Of a stretch of 64,000 nucleotides of DNA, positions 34,477 through 43,951 are shown one piece after another. The stretch is from Amycolatopsis sp. NBC_01480 (lineage in GTDB: Bacteria; Actinomycetota; Actinomycetes; Mycobacteriales; Pseudonocardiaceae). The notes beneath the pieces were generated by a model, which did no database searches, was not told the origin of the DNA, and worked only from the letters and a program-made list of their open reading frames with translations. The stretch covers positions 2,108,001-2,172,000 of the forward strand of contig NZ_CP109442.1 of assembly GCF_036227205.1 (NCBI RefSeq), read 5' to 3'. A program made the translations under genes and the position numbers. Every line of letters begins with the position of its first letter. Positions within the stretch are counted from its first letter, which is position 1.

Positions 34477-35521
34477 CGTCCCCGAAGAGCGGCCAGACCG
34501 GCCGCCAGCAGGGGCTCCACTACTCGACCGATGGCGTCGAACCCCTTCCCGACGGTCTGCCCGGCCAGGAAGCGGAAATGAATGCCCTCCAGGATGACGG
34601 CCATCTTGAAATACGCCAGCCCGAGGTAGAACTCCATCCCCCGCAGTTCACGACCGCTGGCAACCGCGTAGTGCTCCAGCTGCTCGGTCACACTGGGATA
34701 GCCCGGTGCGCGGCTCACGTCGTTGATGTCCCGACCACCGTCCATCCGGCCGAGTTCGTCGTAGACCAGGACAAGGGCAAGGTCGGTGAGCGGGTCGCCG
34801 AGCGTCGCCATCTCCCAGTCGATGACGGCTCGCACCGACTCCTCCCACCCGGCCGCGCACAACAGGTTGTGGAGGTGATAGTCGCCGTGCACCCCCGTCG
34901 CGGCATCATCAGTGCCGGTGGGAACGAGGTCGGCCAATGCCGCCCGGAGTTTCTCCGCGTCGGGCAGCTCGCGGGTGCGCGATCCCTCAAGCTGCCGGCC
35001 CCAGCGCCGTACCTGTCGCGCCAGGAAGCCGGCGGGCCGGCCGAGGCCACCGAGACCAACGGACTCCGGCTCCACGGCATGAAGCCGTGCCAGGACGTCG
35101 ATCATGGCGGTCGCGAGGTGCTGCGTGCGGTCCTCGCCCAGCGGCAACAGCTCCCGCGCACTCCGGTAGGAGGTGCCCGCCACGTGTTCCATCACGTAGA
35201 ACTCGGCTCCGATCACCGTGGGATCGGCCGAGTGGGCGTAGGTCCGCGGGACGGGCACATCGCTGTCGCGCAGCGCTGTCATCACCCGGAACTCGCGTCC
35301 CATGTCGTGAGCGGTGGCCTGCACGTGCCCAAGCGGTGGTCGTCGCACGATCCGCCGATGCACCCCGTCGGTCACCAGGTAGGTGAGGTTCGACTTGCCG
35401 CCGGCGATCAGCAGGCCCGCAGGCCGGCCCCGAGATCCCCAGGGCACATTTGCTCGTACCACTTGTGGAAGGCGGTCAGGTCGAGCCCCGGGATTCCCTC
35501 CGGCCGCTGCTTCTCGCTCAC
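34473..35521 (-). pseudogene. APH/ACAD10-type phosphotransferase gene with a frameshift
   Basis: GTG at 35521 overlaps the SDR stop (GTGA) and encodes MSEKQRPEGIPGLDLTAFHK, the normal start of this family. That frame ends at 35408 after GAGLRAC. The family homology resumes in another frame as LIAGGKSNLTYLVTDG, then VMEHVAGTSYR, the catalytic loop GVHGDYHLHNLL and VIDWEMATLGDP. The break is at about 35411-35416. Restored, it would be about 348 residues, a kinase-fold enzyme often paired with acyl-CoA dehydrogenases in acyl or hydroxyacyl catabolism. Confidence 0.8.
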
Positions 35522-36326
35522 CGGTCCCGCCCCCACGACCGCTCGACCTTCGCCCACACACGGCGCATTCCGCCGAGCCACCGGTCGATGTCGGCCGCCT
35601 TCGCCGCGTAGTACCCGGCGACCTCCGGGTGGGGCAGGACCAGGAACCGGTTGTCCTCCAAGGACTCCACCCACGCGTTCGCGACCTGGTGCGGGGTGAG
35701 CACGAGGTCGTGGGACAGCAGGTTCCGCAGCGGGGCGGCCGCCTGGTCGAGCATCCGAGTCCGCACACCCTGCGGGCAGATGGCTTGCACGATGACCCGG
35801 TGACCGCCGTAAGTGATCGAAAGCCATTCTGCGAACGCGACAGCCGCGTGCTTCGTGACCGAGTAGGCGGCCGACCCGAGCATGGTGAGCAGACCTGCCG
35901 CCGACGCCGTGACCACAAAGCGGCCACCCTGCCCGGCCACCCAATCGGGCATCAGCTCGTGGGCGGCCCGGACGTGCGCCAGCACGTTGGTGTCGAACAT
36001 GGCCCCCCAGCCCTCATCCGTGGCCTGGAGACTGTCGGCGCGTCCGTGGTCGATGCCGGCGTTAGCGAAGTAGATGTCGATTCCGCCCAGCTCTTCCCTC
36101 GCGGTGGCCAGCAGTTCGGCGACTCCCGCGCCGATGCGCAATCGCCAGGGGCCGCGTGAGCACCGATGCTCCGCGCGACCGCGCCACAGGCATCGGCATC
36201 GGCATCGACGTCGTTGACCACCACGCGCGCGCCCTCGGCCGCGACCCGGGTCGCGAGCGCCGCGCCGATCCCGTGCCCGGCTCCGGTCACGACCACACGC
36301 TTGCCTTCGATCGCGGTGTGAGTCAT
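35518..36326 (-). pseudogene. Short-chain dehydrogenase/reductase (SDR-1) with a frameshift
   Basis: ATG at 36326 gives MTHTAIEGKRVVVTGAGHGI, the TGxxxGxG cofactor motif, and reads through ARVVVNDVDADAD. Around 36127-36145 it slips frame. The other frame continues GVAELLATAREELGGIDIYF, then NAGIDHGRAD, TASAAGLL, and the active-site Tyr/Lys in AAYSVTKHAAVAFAEW, to the stop at 35518. All catalytic residues exist but in two frames, so as written the gene cannot make a full SDR. Confidence 0.78.
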
Positions 36327-36903
36327 GCGGCATCTCCCCGGGCCAATGTGATTCCTCCGTCCACGACCAACGTGGCGCCGGTGATCCACCCGGCCTCCTC
36401 GGACAGGAAAAACGTGACGGCACCCGCGATGTCGGAAGGGACGCCGAGACGGCCCAGCGGATACGACGACCCCAGTTCCGCCTCGCGGTCTTCGTAGAGA
36501 GCGGCGGCGAACCTCGTCTTCACCACGGCCGGGGCGACCGCGTTCACGCGAACCCGTGGCGCCAGTTCGACGGCCAGTGCCTGGGTCAGGCTGATCAGCA
36601 TTGCCTTCGTCGCACCGTACCAAGCGATCCCCGGGGCGGGCTCCAGGCCGGAAACGGAGGAGAGGTTGACGACGGCACCGTCGTGTTCGGTCCACCATGC
36701 GGCATGAGCGGCCTGCACCCAGGCGAGCGCCCGATCGCGTGGTCCGCGCCGCCCAGGTCCTCGGCTGCCCGCGCGAGCGCTTCGGGCTTGCGTGCGGTGA
36801 GCACGACCCGCGCCCCGGCGGAGACGAGGCGTTCCGCGATCCCGAACCCGATTCCGCGACTGGCCCCGGTCACGATGGCCACCTTTCCAGCCAGGCCTCT
36901 CAT
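36323..36903 (-). pseudogene. SDR-2 gene with an internal deletion and frame break
   Basis: ATG at 36903 opens [20 protein letters not shown] and continues to [16 protein letters not shown]. At about 36738 it jumps directly into a different frame reading [20 protein letters not shown], then LSSVSG and [10 protein letters not shown] to the normal C-terminal VVDGGITL. Roughly 50 residues that hold the NNAG motif in every SDR are absent. Start and stop overlap neighbours as ATGA, so the ancestral operon structure persists. This is a deletion, not a simple sequencing slip. Confidence 0.82.
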
Positions 36904-37640
36904 CAGATCGAGATTCCGCCGTCGACGGGCAGCACGGCGCCCGTGATGTAGCGGGCCTCGGCCGAGGAGAGGAAGGCCACCGCGTCGGCGATCTCCGCCG
37001 GGTCGGCGAAGCGTCCGAGCGGTATCGCCCGCGCGAGTTCGGCCCGCTTGTCGTCCGGAATGGACTCAATCATGCGAGTGTTGGCGTTCGGGGAAATCGC
37101 GTTCACCGTGACGCCGTAGCGCCCGAGCTCCTTGGCGGTCGTCTTGGTGAAGCCGATGATCCCCGCCTTCGCCGCCGCGTAGTTGGACTGCCCGGGATTG
37201 CCCCGGATACCGGTGTAGGAAGTGACATTGATGATGCGACCGGACCCTTGCGTCCGGAACGTCGGCACCACGGCGCGTGTGAACTTGAAGGTTCCCCCGA
37301 GATGGACGTCGAGGACGGCCTGCCAGTCCTCGTCGGTCAGATGCCACACTGTCCGGTCCCGCAGGATGCCGGCGTTGTTGACGAGCACATCCAGCCGGCC
37401 AGTGGCGTCGAGCACCGTCGCGACGACGTTCTCGACCGCGTTCGTGTCCGCCACGTCCGCGGCCAGCCCGCTCGCGCCGAGCCGGGCGGCTTCCTCGGCG
37501 ACGAGGCCCGTGTCGAAGTCGACCATGAAGGTGTGAGCACCGGCGCGGGCGAACAGTTCGGCGATGCCCAGCCCGACGCCGCGCGCCGCGCCGGTGATCA
37601 GCACGCTGCGTCCGGCAAAATCGTAGGTGAGATTGCGCAT
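36903..37640 (-). CDS. SDR-3, FabG-like 3-hydroxyacyl dehydrogenase
   Basis: ATG at 37640 begins a 245-residue classical [22 protein letters not shown] (cofactor site), [17 protein letters not shown], catalytic Ser in [11 protein letters not shown] and Tyr/Lys in [14 protein letters not shown], ending LPVDGGISI. The [11 protein letters not shown] start and the IRG-NPGQ segment resemble acyl-chain-acting FabG/HSD10-like enzymes. It is intact and heads the three overlapping SDR genes. Confidence 0.88.
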   Translation of the reverse strand: MRNLTYDFAGRSVLITGAARGVGLGIAELFARAGAHTFMVDFDTGLVAEEAARLGASGLAADVADTNAVENVVATVLDATGRLDVLVNNAGILRDRTVWHLTDEDWQAVLDVHLGGTFKFTRAVVPTFRTQGSGRIINVTSYTGIRGNPGQSNYAAAKAGIIGFTKTTAKELGRYGVTVNAISPNANTRMIESIPDDKRAELARAIPLGRFADPAEIADAVAFLSSAEARYITGAVLPVDGGISI

Positions 37641-37711
37641 GGAACCTGTGACTCCAGGTAGTGGATTGGTAGTAGCACGTGGCGCACCCTGAGTCGTGGC
37701 GGGCAAGCGCA

Positions 37712-38707
37712 TCACCGGCCCGCCTGGGCGTCGAAGACCACCCGGCCGACGGTCTTTCCGTCCGCGAGACGCTGCAGACCCTCCGCGACCTCCCCGAGGC
37801 CGAGGCGTTCACCGATCAGTGGACGGATCTTGTCCGCCGTGACCAGCGACGACAGGGCGCAGTGACAATCGGCGACGGCCGCAGGGGCGTGCTGGTTGTA
37901 CAGACCCCAATGCAAGCCGGCGATCGAGTAGTTCTTCACGAGCGCGTGGTTGAGGGCGATCCGCTGGATCTCCCCGCCGGCGAACCCCACGACCACGATG
38001 CGCCCCTCGAACGCGACGCATTTCGTGGACCGGAGGTAGGTCTCGCCGCCGACCGGGTCGTAGATCACGTCCGCGCCCCGCCCGCCGGTCTCGGCTCGCA
38101 CGACCTCGACGAAGTCCTCCTCGTGACGGTCCACCACGACGTCCGCGCCGAGGGCCTCGGCGACCGCCTTCTTGCCCGGACCGCCGACCACCCCGATCAC
38201 CCGTGCTCCGACCGCCTTGCCGAGCTGAACCGCGGCACTGCCGACGCCGCCCGAGGCCGCGTGGACGAGCAGGACCTCACCCGCGCGCAGGCCGGCCCGC
38301 CGATGCAGGCCGAACCAGCCGGTCTGGTATCCGATGTAGAGCGATGCCGCCTCGACGTCGTCCAGTTCTTCCGGCGCGGGAAACGTGGTGGCGACGTCCA
38401 TCAGCGCGAGGTCGGCGAACCCGCCGTGCGGCAGGACCACTCCTCCGACCACCCGGTCGCCTATCCGGTGGCCGTGGACCCCGGGTCCGAGAGCGACGAC
38501 CTCGCCGCACAGCTCGACACCCGGGGTGAACGGCAGGTCGGGCTTGACTTGGTACAGACCACGGCACATCAGGACGTCCGGGAAGTTCGCGGCCGATGCC
38601 AGTACACGCACAAGGATCTGACCGGGACCGGGCACCGGGTCGGGGACATCCTTGAGTTCGAGGACCGCGATCGGCTCTCCGAGGCCGCCCACCTGCCACG
38701 CCTTCAT
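37712..38707 (-). CDS. NADPH:quinone oxidoreductase-like (zinc-less MDR)
   Basis: The 331-residue medium-chain reductase starts MKAWQVGGLGEPIAVLEL and has NFPDVLMCRGLYQVKP, PGVELCGEVVALGPGV and the NADPH site VHAASGGVGSAAVQLGKAVG. It lacks the structural-zinc cysteines, as in QOR-type enzymes. It probably reduces enoyl or quinone-type intermediates. The start lies two bases after the upstream acyl-CoA dehydrogenase stop. Confidence 0.88.
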   Translation of the reverse strand: MKAWQVGGLGEPIAVLELKDVPDPVPGPGQILVRVLASAANFPDVLMCRGLYQVKPDLPFTPGVELCGEVVALGPGVHGHRIGDRVVGGVVLPHGGFADLALMDVATTFPAPEELDDVEAASLYIGYQTGWFGLHRRAGLRAGEVLLVHAASGGVGSAAVQLGKAVGARVIGVVGGPGKKAVAEALGADVVVDRHEEDFVEVVRAETGGRGADVIYDPVGGETYLRSTKCVAFEGRIVVVGFAGGEIQRIALNHALVKNYSIAGLHWGLYNQHAPAAVADCHCALSSLVTADKIRPLIGERLGLGEVAEGLQRLADGKTVGRVVFDAQAGR

Positions 38708-38709
38708 GC

Positions 38710-39942
38710 TCACCCCACCCGCCGGCCGGGACCACGGCGACGGAGCTCGCCCTGCGCGAGGGACCGCTTGTGCACCTCGTCGGGTCCGTCCGCCAGCCGC
38801 AGAGTTCGTTGATATGCCCAGAAGTAGGCGAGAGGAAAGTCCTCGGTCACTCCGGCGCCGCCGTGGACCTGGATCGCACGGTCGATCACCTTCAACGCGA
38901 CGCGCGGGGCGGCCACCTTGATGGCCGCGATTTCCGTTCTGGCCTCGCGGTTGCCGACGGTGTCCATCAGCCACGCGGCTTTCATCGTCAGCAGGCGGGC
39001 CATCTCGATGTCCACTCGCGACTCGGCGATCCAGTCCTGGATGTTGGCGCGGTCGGCGAGCGGAGCGCCGAAAGTCACCCGCGCCTGGGCCCGGTCGATC
39101 ATGAGGTCCAGCGCCCGCTCCGCCATCCCGATCGACCGCATGCAGTGGTGGATGCGACCGGGGCCGAGCCTGGCCTGGCTGATCATGAACCCGTCGCCCT
39201 CACCGGCGAGCAACGCGGAGGTGGGCACGCGCACGTCCTCGAACACCACCTCGGCATGGCCTTCCCGGTCGTAGTACCCGTAATAGGGCAGCCCGCGAAT
39301 CACCGAGACACCGGCGGTGTTGATCGGCACGACCATCATCGACTGCTGCCGGTGCTTGGGGGCGCCCGGATCGGTCTTGCCCATGACGATCAGGACCGCG
39401 CACCGGGCATGCAGGGCGTTCGACACGAACCACTTCCGTCCATTGAGGACGTATTCGGCACCGTCGCGCACCATGCTGAGCTCGATGTTGGTCGCGTCCG
39501 AACTGGCCACGGCCGGTTCCGTCATCGCGAACGCCGACGCGATCTCTCCGGCGAGCAGTGGTTTGAGCCAGCGCTCGCGGTGCTCGTCGGTCCCGAACAG
39601 CTCGAGCACTTCCATGTTGCCCGTGTCCGGCGCGTTGCAGTTCGTCGCTTCCGGTGCCATGTGCGGGCTACGGCCCATGATCTCGGCCAGTGGAGCGTAG
39701 TCGGTGTTGCTCAGCCCCGGCGAACCCCAGGCTTCGTTCTCGTGCGGATGGAACAGGTTCCACAGACCCCGCGCCCTCGCTTCCTTCTTGAGGTCCTCGA
39801 GGATGGGAGGGTGGAAGTTCGGGTCGCCCGACGCCGTCATCTGCGCGTGGTACAGGGGCTCGGCCGGGTAGATGTGACTCTCCATGAAGTCCAGCACGCG
39901 CTCTTGGTAGTGCTTCGCGCGGTCGGACAGCTCGAACTGCAT
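38710..39942 (-). CDS. Acyl-CoA dehydrogenase, ACAD11-like
   Basis: The 410-residue protein has FAMTEPAVASSDATNIEL, the long surface loop LPYYGYYDREGHAEVVFEDV, RLGPGRIHHCMRSIGMAERA and QVHGGAGVTEDFPLAYFWAY. The arrangement matches the larger ACAD10/11-like branch that handles long or modified acyl-CoAs, often together with an APH-type kinase such as the one encoded at 34.5-35.5 kb. It starts 30 bp after the ABC permease stop. Confidence 0.9.
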   Translation of the reverse strand: MQFELSDRAKHYQERVLDFMESHIYPAEPLYHAQMTASGDPNFHPPILEDLKKEARARGLWNLFHPHENEAWGSPGLSNTDYAPLAEIMGRSPHMAPEATNCNAPDTGNMEVLELFGTDEHRERWLKPLLAGEIASAFAMTEPAVASSDATNIELSMVRDGAEYVLNGRKWFVSNALHARCAVLIVMGKTDPGAPKHRQQSMMVVPINTAGVSVIRGLPYYGYYDREGHAEVVFEDVRVPTSALLAGEGDGFMISQARLGPGRIHHCMRSIGMAERALDLMIDRAQARVTFGAPLADRANIQDWIAESRVDIEMARLLTMKAAWLMDTVGNREARTEIAAIKVAAPRVALKVIDRAIQVHGGAGVTEDFPLAYFWAYQRTLRLADGPDEVHKRSLAQGELRRRGPGRRVG

Positions 39943-39972
39943 CGCGGGACCTTTCTCCTGGTTGAGGGGGCG

Positions 39973-40995
39973 TCACGTAGTGCGCTTGGCGCGGATCGAC
40001 AGGGACACGGCCACGATCAGGGCGAGGCCGTTGAACAGGTTCGCGATGAACGACGGGGCACCGGCCAGTTGGAGCCCGTAGATCCCGGTCGCCAGCAACG
40101 TGACCGCGACCAGCGTCCCGACGGCGTTGACCCGGCCGTTGGTCTTGATCTGGGTCGCACCGAGGAGAACGGCGGAAAATGCCGGCAGCAGGTACGGCGG
40201 CCCGATGTCGGCGCTGCTCGAGCCCAGCTGCGCGGACAGGACGACACCCGCGATGGCGGCGAGGAGACCCGAGCACACCAGCGACCCGAACCGCAGGCGA
40301 TCGACACGGACACCCACTAGCCGTGCCGCTTCGGCGTTACCTCCGACGGCGTAGAGGTACCGCCCCAGTGTCGTGCCTTCGGTGACGTACAGGAGAACGG
40401 CGGCGATTCCGCACGCGATCCACACCGCCGTGGGGAGACCGGCGAAGGCGCTTTGTCCGAAGACGACGAACGGGTTGCTTAGGTCTGCGACCAGCTGGAA
40501 TCCGTGGGTGATCCAGAACGTCAGCGCGGCGACGACGCTGCTCATTCCCAGGGTGGCGATGAAGGAACTGACGCCGACCCTGACGACGAGAAAACCGTTG
40601 ACCGCGCCGATCACCAGCCCCGCCAGTAGGCTGGCGAGGATCGACACCGCGATGCTCACGCCCTCGATCTGGAGCTTGAGGACCAGCACCGCGCCCAGCC
40701 CCAGCGTCCCGGCAACCGAAAGATCGAAAAGGCCACAGGCCAGCGGGACGATGAGCGCCAGTGCGGCGATCGAAGTGACCGCCGAACTGCCACTGACGCT
40801 GCGCAACGTCGTCGCCGTCAGGAAGGTGTGCGGAACCCACACGGCGAACAGGGCGATGACCAGCCCGAGGGCGTACACCCCGCTCAAGCGGTCCAGACCG
40901 ATCAGGCGAAGCGGCGAACGGCGACGGTTCCGGGACGCCTGGACCAGGGTGAGGTCGGCGCCTTCTGACTCCTGCGTATCAAGGAAAGTGCTCAT
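39973..40995 (-). CDS. RbsC-like ABC transporter permease
   Basis: The 340-residue membrane protein has about nine helices and the BPD_transp_2 family features GAVNGFLVVRVGVSSFIATLG and YAVGGNAEAARLVGVRVDRL. It forms the channel of a sugar-type (CUT2) importer with the ATPase and lipoprotein encoded upstream. Its ATG overlaps the ATPase stop (ATGA). The CUT2 family also imports non-sugar small molecules. Confidence 0.9.
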   Translation of the reverse strand: MSTFLDTQESEGADLTLVQASRNRRRSPLRLIGLDRLSGVYALGLVIALFAVWVPHTFLTATTLRSVSGSSAVTSIAALALIVPLACGLFDLSVAGTLGLGAVLVLKLQIEGVSIAVSILASLLAGLVIGAVNGFLVVRVGVSSFIATLGMSSVVAALTFWITHGFQLVADLSNPFVVFGQSAFAGLPTAVWIACGIAAVLLYVTEGTTLGRYLYAVGGNAEAARLVGVRVDRLRFGSLVCSGLLAAIAGVVLSAQLGSSSADIGPPYLLPAFSAVLLGATQIKTNGRVNAVGTLVAVTLLATGIYGLQLAGAPSFIANLFNGLALIVAVSLSIRAKRTT

Positions 40996-42542
40996 CGGTG
41001 GCCTTTCTGCTGGATGTCCGCGATACAGGCCGCGGTGATGGCGTCGGCGCTGAGCGGTGCGGTGAGTTCGCGTGCCACCCGGCCGCGGACGAGGACGACG
41101 ACCCGGTTGCACAGCCGTGCCAGCTCCTCGCTGTCGGTCGAGCAGACGATCACCGCGCTTCCCTCGGCGGCAACGGCCTGGACGCGCCGATGGATGTCTT
41201 CCTTCGCGCCGACGTCAACACCTTGGGTAGGTTCGTCGAGGAGCAGGAGTCCGGGCCGCCCCCGCAGCGAGCGCGCCAGCACGACTTTCTGCGCATTGCC
41301 TCCCGAGAGCTTCTCGAGCGGTATCCGCGGTACGCGAGGCCGGACATCGAGCTCGTGCAGCCACCTCGACGCCTCATCGCGCTCGAGCCGCCGCAGTCGC
41401 AGCCCGAGACGGGTGAAATCGCCAGGTCGGACAATCGAGATGTTCTCGCTGACGTCATGACCGTGCAGCACCGCCTTGACGGCACGGTCGGCCGGTACCA
41501 GCGCGATACCGGCGGCGATGCTCAGATCGGGGCGACCCGGCCGCAACGGCCTTCCACGCAACGCCACGGTGCCGGTCCTCGGAATCGCGCCGAACAGGAG
41601 TGAGGCGATCGACTCCCGTCCCGAGCCCGTGATCCCGGCGATGCCGAGGATCTCGCCCTCCGCCACGTCGAGGTCGACGTGCGCCACGGAACCGCCGGAC
41701 AGGCCGGTGGCGCTGAGCACGACAGGCGCCTCGGCGCGGCGCGGCGCGATCGGGGCCGCCTCCACCGCACGGCCGACCATCAGCTCGATCAGCCGGTCGT
41801 GGCTCAGCTCGCGCACGGGATGCGTACCGACGACGGCACCGCCGCGCAGGACCGTGACCGAATCGGCCAGGTCGAACACTTCGTTCAGGTGGTGTGAGAC
41901 GAACAGGACCGCGATGCCCTCCTCTCGCACCCGCCGGACCAGGGAAAACAGCCGATCGACCTCGGGGCCGGGCAGGTTCGCCGTGGGCTCGTCGAGCACC
42001 AGCACGCGGACGCGGCTGTCGTGGCGGGAGACGGCTCGTACGACGGCGACGGCGGTTCGTTCGCTGGCGGTCAGCGAGCTCACCGGCTTGCCGACATCGA
42101 CGTCGTACCCGAACCGCCGCATCAGCCCGCGTGCCTCGCCGGCCCTGCGTTTCCACCGGACGGGGCCCCACATCCGGGCCCCGTAACCACGTCCGAGCCC
42201 CAGGTTCTCCACCGTGCTCATCGCTTCGACGAGCCCCAGGTCCTGGTGGACGAAGCGCAGTCCGGCGGCATCGCTCACGCCCGGGTCGTGCAACGCGATG
42301 CCCTTCCCACAGACCTTGACCGCGGTTCCCGCATCCGGGACGTGATAGCCGGCGAGGATCTTGATCAACGTCGACTTGCCCGAGCCGTTCTCCCCGACCA
42401 GCGCCCGGATCTCTCCGGCGCGGATTCGCAGGCTCACGTCGTCCAGCACTCGCTGAAGGCCAAAGGTCTTCGAGACACCGGAAATGTCGAGCACCGTGTC
42501 CCCGGCCGTGCCGGGCTGCGTTCTCGCGTGCTGTGCCGGCAC
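40992..42542 (-). CDS. RbsA/MglA-like double ABC ATPase
   Basis: GTG at 42542, two bases after the binding-protein stop, gives 516 residues with two ABC domains. The first has Walker A GENGSGKSTLIKILAG, an atypical signature segment SSLTASERTAVAVV and Walker B VLVLDEPTANLP. The second has a degenerate P-loop GITGSGRESIASLLF, signature LSGGNAQKVVLARSL and LLLDEPTQGVDV. This asymmetric pattern is normal for CUT2 ATPases. It powers import through the RbsC-like permease. Confidence 0.92.
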   Translation of the reverse strand: MPAQHARTQPGTAGDTVLDISGVSKTFGLQRVLDDVSLRIRAGEIRALVGENGSGKSTLIKILAGYHVPDAGTAVKVCGKGIALHDPGVSDAAGLRFVHQDLGLVEAMSTVENLGLGRGYGARMWGPVRWKRRAGEARGLMRRFGYDVDVGKPVSSLTASERTAVAVVRAVSRHDSRVRVLVLDEPTANLPGPEVDRLFSLVRRVREEGIAVLFVSHHLNEVFDLADSVTVLRGGAVVGTHPVRELSHDRLIELMVGRAVEAAPIAPRRAEAPVVLSATGLSGGSVAHVDLDVAEGEILGIAGITGSGRESIASLLFGAIPRTGTVALRGRPLRPGRPDLSIAAGIALVPADRAVKAVLHGHDVSENISIVRPGDFTRLGLRLRRLERDEASRWLHELDVRPRVPRIPLEKLSGGNAQKVVLARSLRGRPGLLLLDEPTQGVDVGAKEDIHRRVQAVAAEGSAVIVCSTDSEELARLCNRVVVLVRGRVARELTAPLSADAITAACIADIQQKGHR

Positions 42543-42544
42543 GG

Positions 42545-43684
42545 TCAGTCCGTCTTCCACAGCCTGGCGAACTGGGCCTGGTATCCCTCGACGCCGACGT
42601 AGAATCCGTGATCGACGACGATGTGCGTGACGTTGTCCGCGGTAATGACTTGCCCCGGAAGCAGTGCCTTGGCGGCCTTGGCCGTGTCGGCCCCGACGAA
42701 GTGCCGGGCGAGAATGTCGATCACCCGCCAGCCCAGGATGTCGACCGGATCGGCGACCCAGGCGGCCTCCGCTTTCGAGGCGAGGTTGGCGAGGTTGGCC
42801 TCGGTGGGCACTTCGCCCATGATGTTGATGCCGGTGAGGCCGGCCGTGCGGATCGCCGGGCTCACGCCCTGTGAGATGTCCCCATTGCTGAAGACGACCC
42901 ACTTCGCGTCGGGATGGCGCTGGAGGTAGCTCACGACGTTGTTGGGCGTGGTGGTACCCGGATCGGTGAGTTGCTGATTGAGGACCTCGGTGCCGCAGTC
43001 CGGACACCACTGCCGGACGGCTTCCTGGAAACCATCGACGAACGCGGTGAGGATCGGGTAAGCGTTGATGTTGAAGATTCCGGCCTTGCCCTTCGCGCCG
43101 GAGTGCACGACGAAGTAGGCGGCGGCCCGCCGCCCGTAGAGCTTGGCTTCCTCGGTGCCCCGCACGTCGGTGACGACCCCGTCCACGGGGCCGTCGCCAG
43201 TCGCGTTGCTGACGACGGCGATACCGGCCGCTTTCGCCTTCCTGATCTGGTCGGCGAACAGGCTCGCGGGGTATCCGGAGAACGCGATCGCATCCGGCTT
43301 GCGGGACAGGGCTGCCTCGAACGCGGCCACGGCGGATGCCGGCGTGGCGCCCGCCGCGATTGAGCTGTAGTCCCAGCCGAGCTTCTTCGCCGCCGCTTCC
43401 TCCGCGTCGCTGAGGCGCTTCGCGACAGGCAATGGCACGGTCAGGGTGATGACCGACTTCCCGGCCGGTGGCCGGGCGGGCAGCGGCTCGTCCAGCACGA
43501 TCGAGGTCGGATTGGCGCTGAAGTCCGCCAGGTATGCCGCGGCTTGCTTCGCGCCCTCGGTGGTGGGAGCGGCATCCGCGCTGGATCCGGAACTGGACGT
43601 CGGCGAACTGCAGCCGAGGACCGTCACAGCGGTGAAGGCGATGAGCGCGACAGCGGCAACTGCGCGTGTTCGGGCTGGGTCCAC
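42545..43684 (-). CDS. Sugar-type ABC substrate-binding lipoprotein
   Basis: GTG at 43684 follows AGGAGTCTCT; the 379-residue product has a lipoprotein signal ending in the lipobox TVLGCSS near residue 26. It then has a periplasmic-binding-protein fold of the RbsB type (SGYPASLFADQIRKAKAAGI, then a Cys pair in WCPDCG). The substrate is unknown. The 267-bp upstream gap carries a 23-bp palindrome shared with the acyl-CoA ligase promoter. Confidence 0.87.
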   Translation of the reverse strand: MDPARTRAVAAVALIAFTAVTVLGCSSPTSSSGSSADAAPTTEGAKQAAAYLADFSANPTSIVLDEPLPARPPAGKSVITLTVPLPVAKRLSDAEEAAAKKLGWDYSSIAAGATPASAVAAFEAALSRKPDAIAFSGYPASLFADQIRKAKAAGIAVVSNATGDGPVDGVVTDVRGTEEAKLYGRRAAAYFVVHSGAKGKAGIFNINAYPILTAFVDGFQEAVRQWCPDCGTEVLNQQLTDPGTTTPNNVVSYLQRHPDAKWVVFSNGDISQGVSPAIRTAGLTGINIMGEVPTEANLANLASKAEAAWVADPVDILGWRVIDILARHFVGADTAKAAKALLPGQVITADNVTHIVVDHGFYVGVEGYQAQFARLWKTD

Positions 43685-43787
43685 AGAGACTCCTAGTTTC
43701 GCCACGACGTTGTGGTCCAGCCGCTCAGGCGGCCGGGCGACCGGGAGAAGCCGGCGACCACCACTATGAACCAAACCCGAGCCTCAT

Positions 43788-43810
43788 GCAACTATTTGTC
43801 AAAATGTTGC
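43788..43810. promoter_or_regulatory. Palindromic operator, copy 1
   Basis: Half-sites GCAACTATTTG and CAAAATGTTGC flank one T; nine of eleven positions mirror. It lies between the ABC importer operon and the SDR-4/QsdR-like genes and matches the site at 46949-46971 (common half-site GCAAC-n-n-TTTG). It is a probable binding site for the QsdR-like regulator. Confidence 0.65.
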
Positions 43811-43901
43811 ACTTCCGCCTACGATCATCGACGAGCTAGCTGGTGATCATTCGGCAATTTATCCGATTGAAAAGTACCTTTTTGCCCTCCTGGACCGACA
43901 G

Positions 43902-43916
43902 CCGTTGATGCAACGG
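43902..43916. promoter_or_regulatory. Short palindrome upstream of SDR-4
   Basis: CCGTTG (43902-43907) and CAACGG (43911-43916) are separated by ATG, 36 bp before the SDR start. It could be a second operator or part of the core promoter. Confidence 0.3.
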
Positions 43917-43951
43917 TCTTGATAGATATTTCATTCGAGAAGGAGTTCAGC

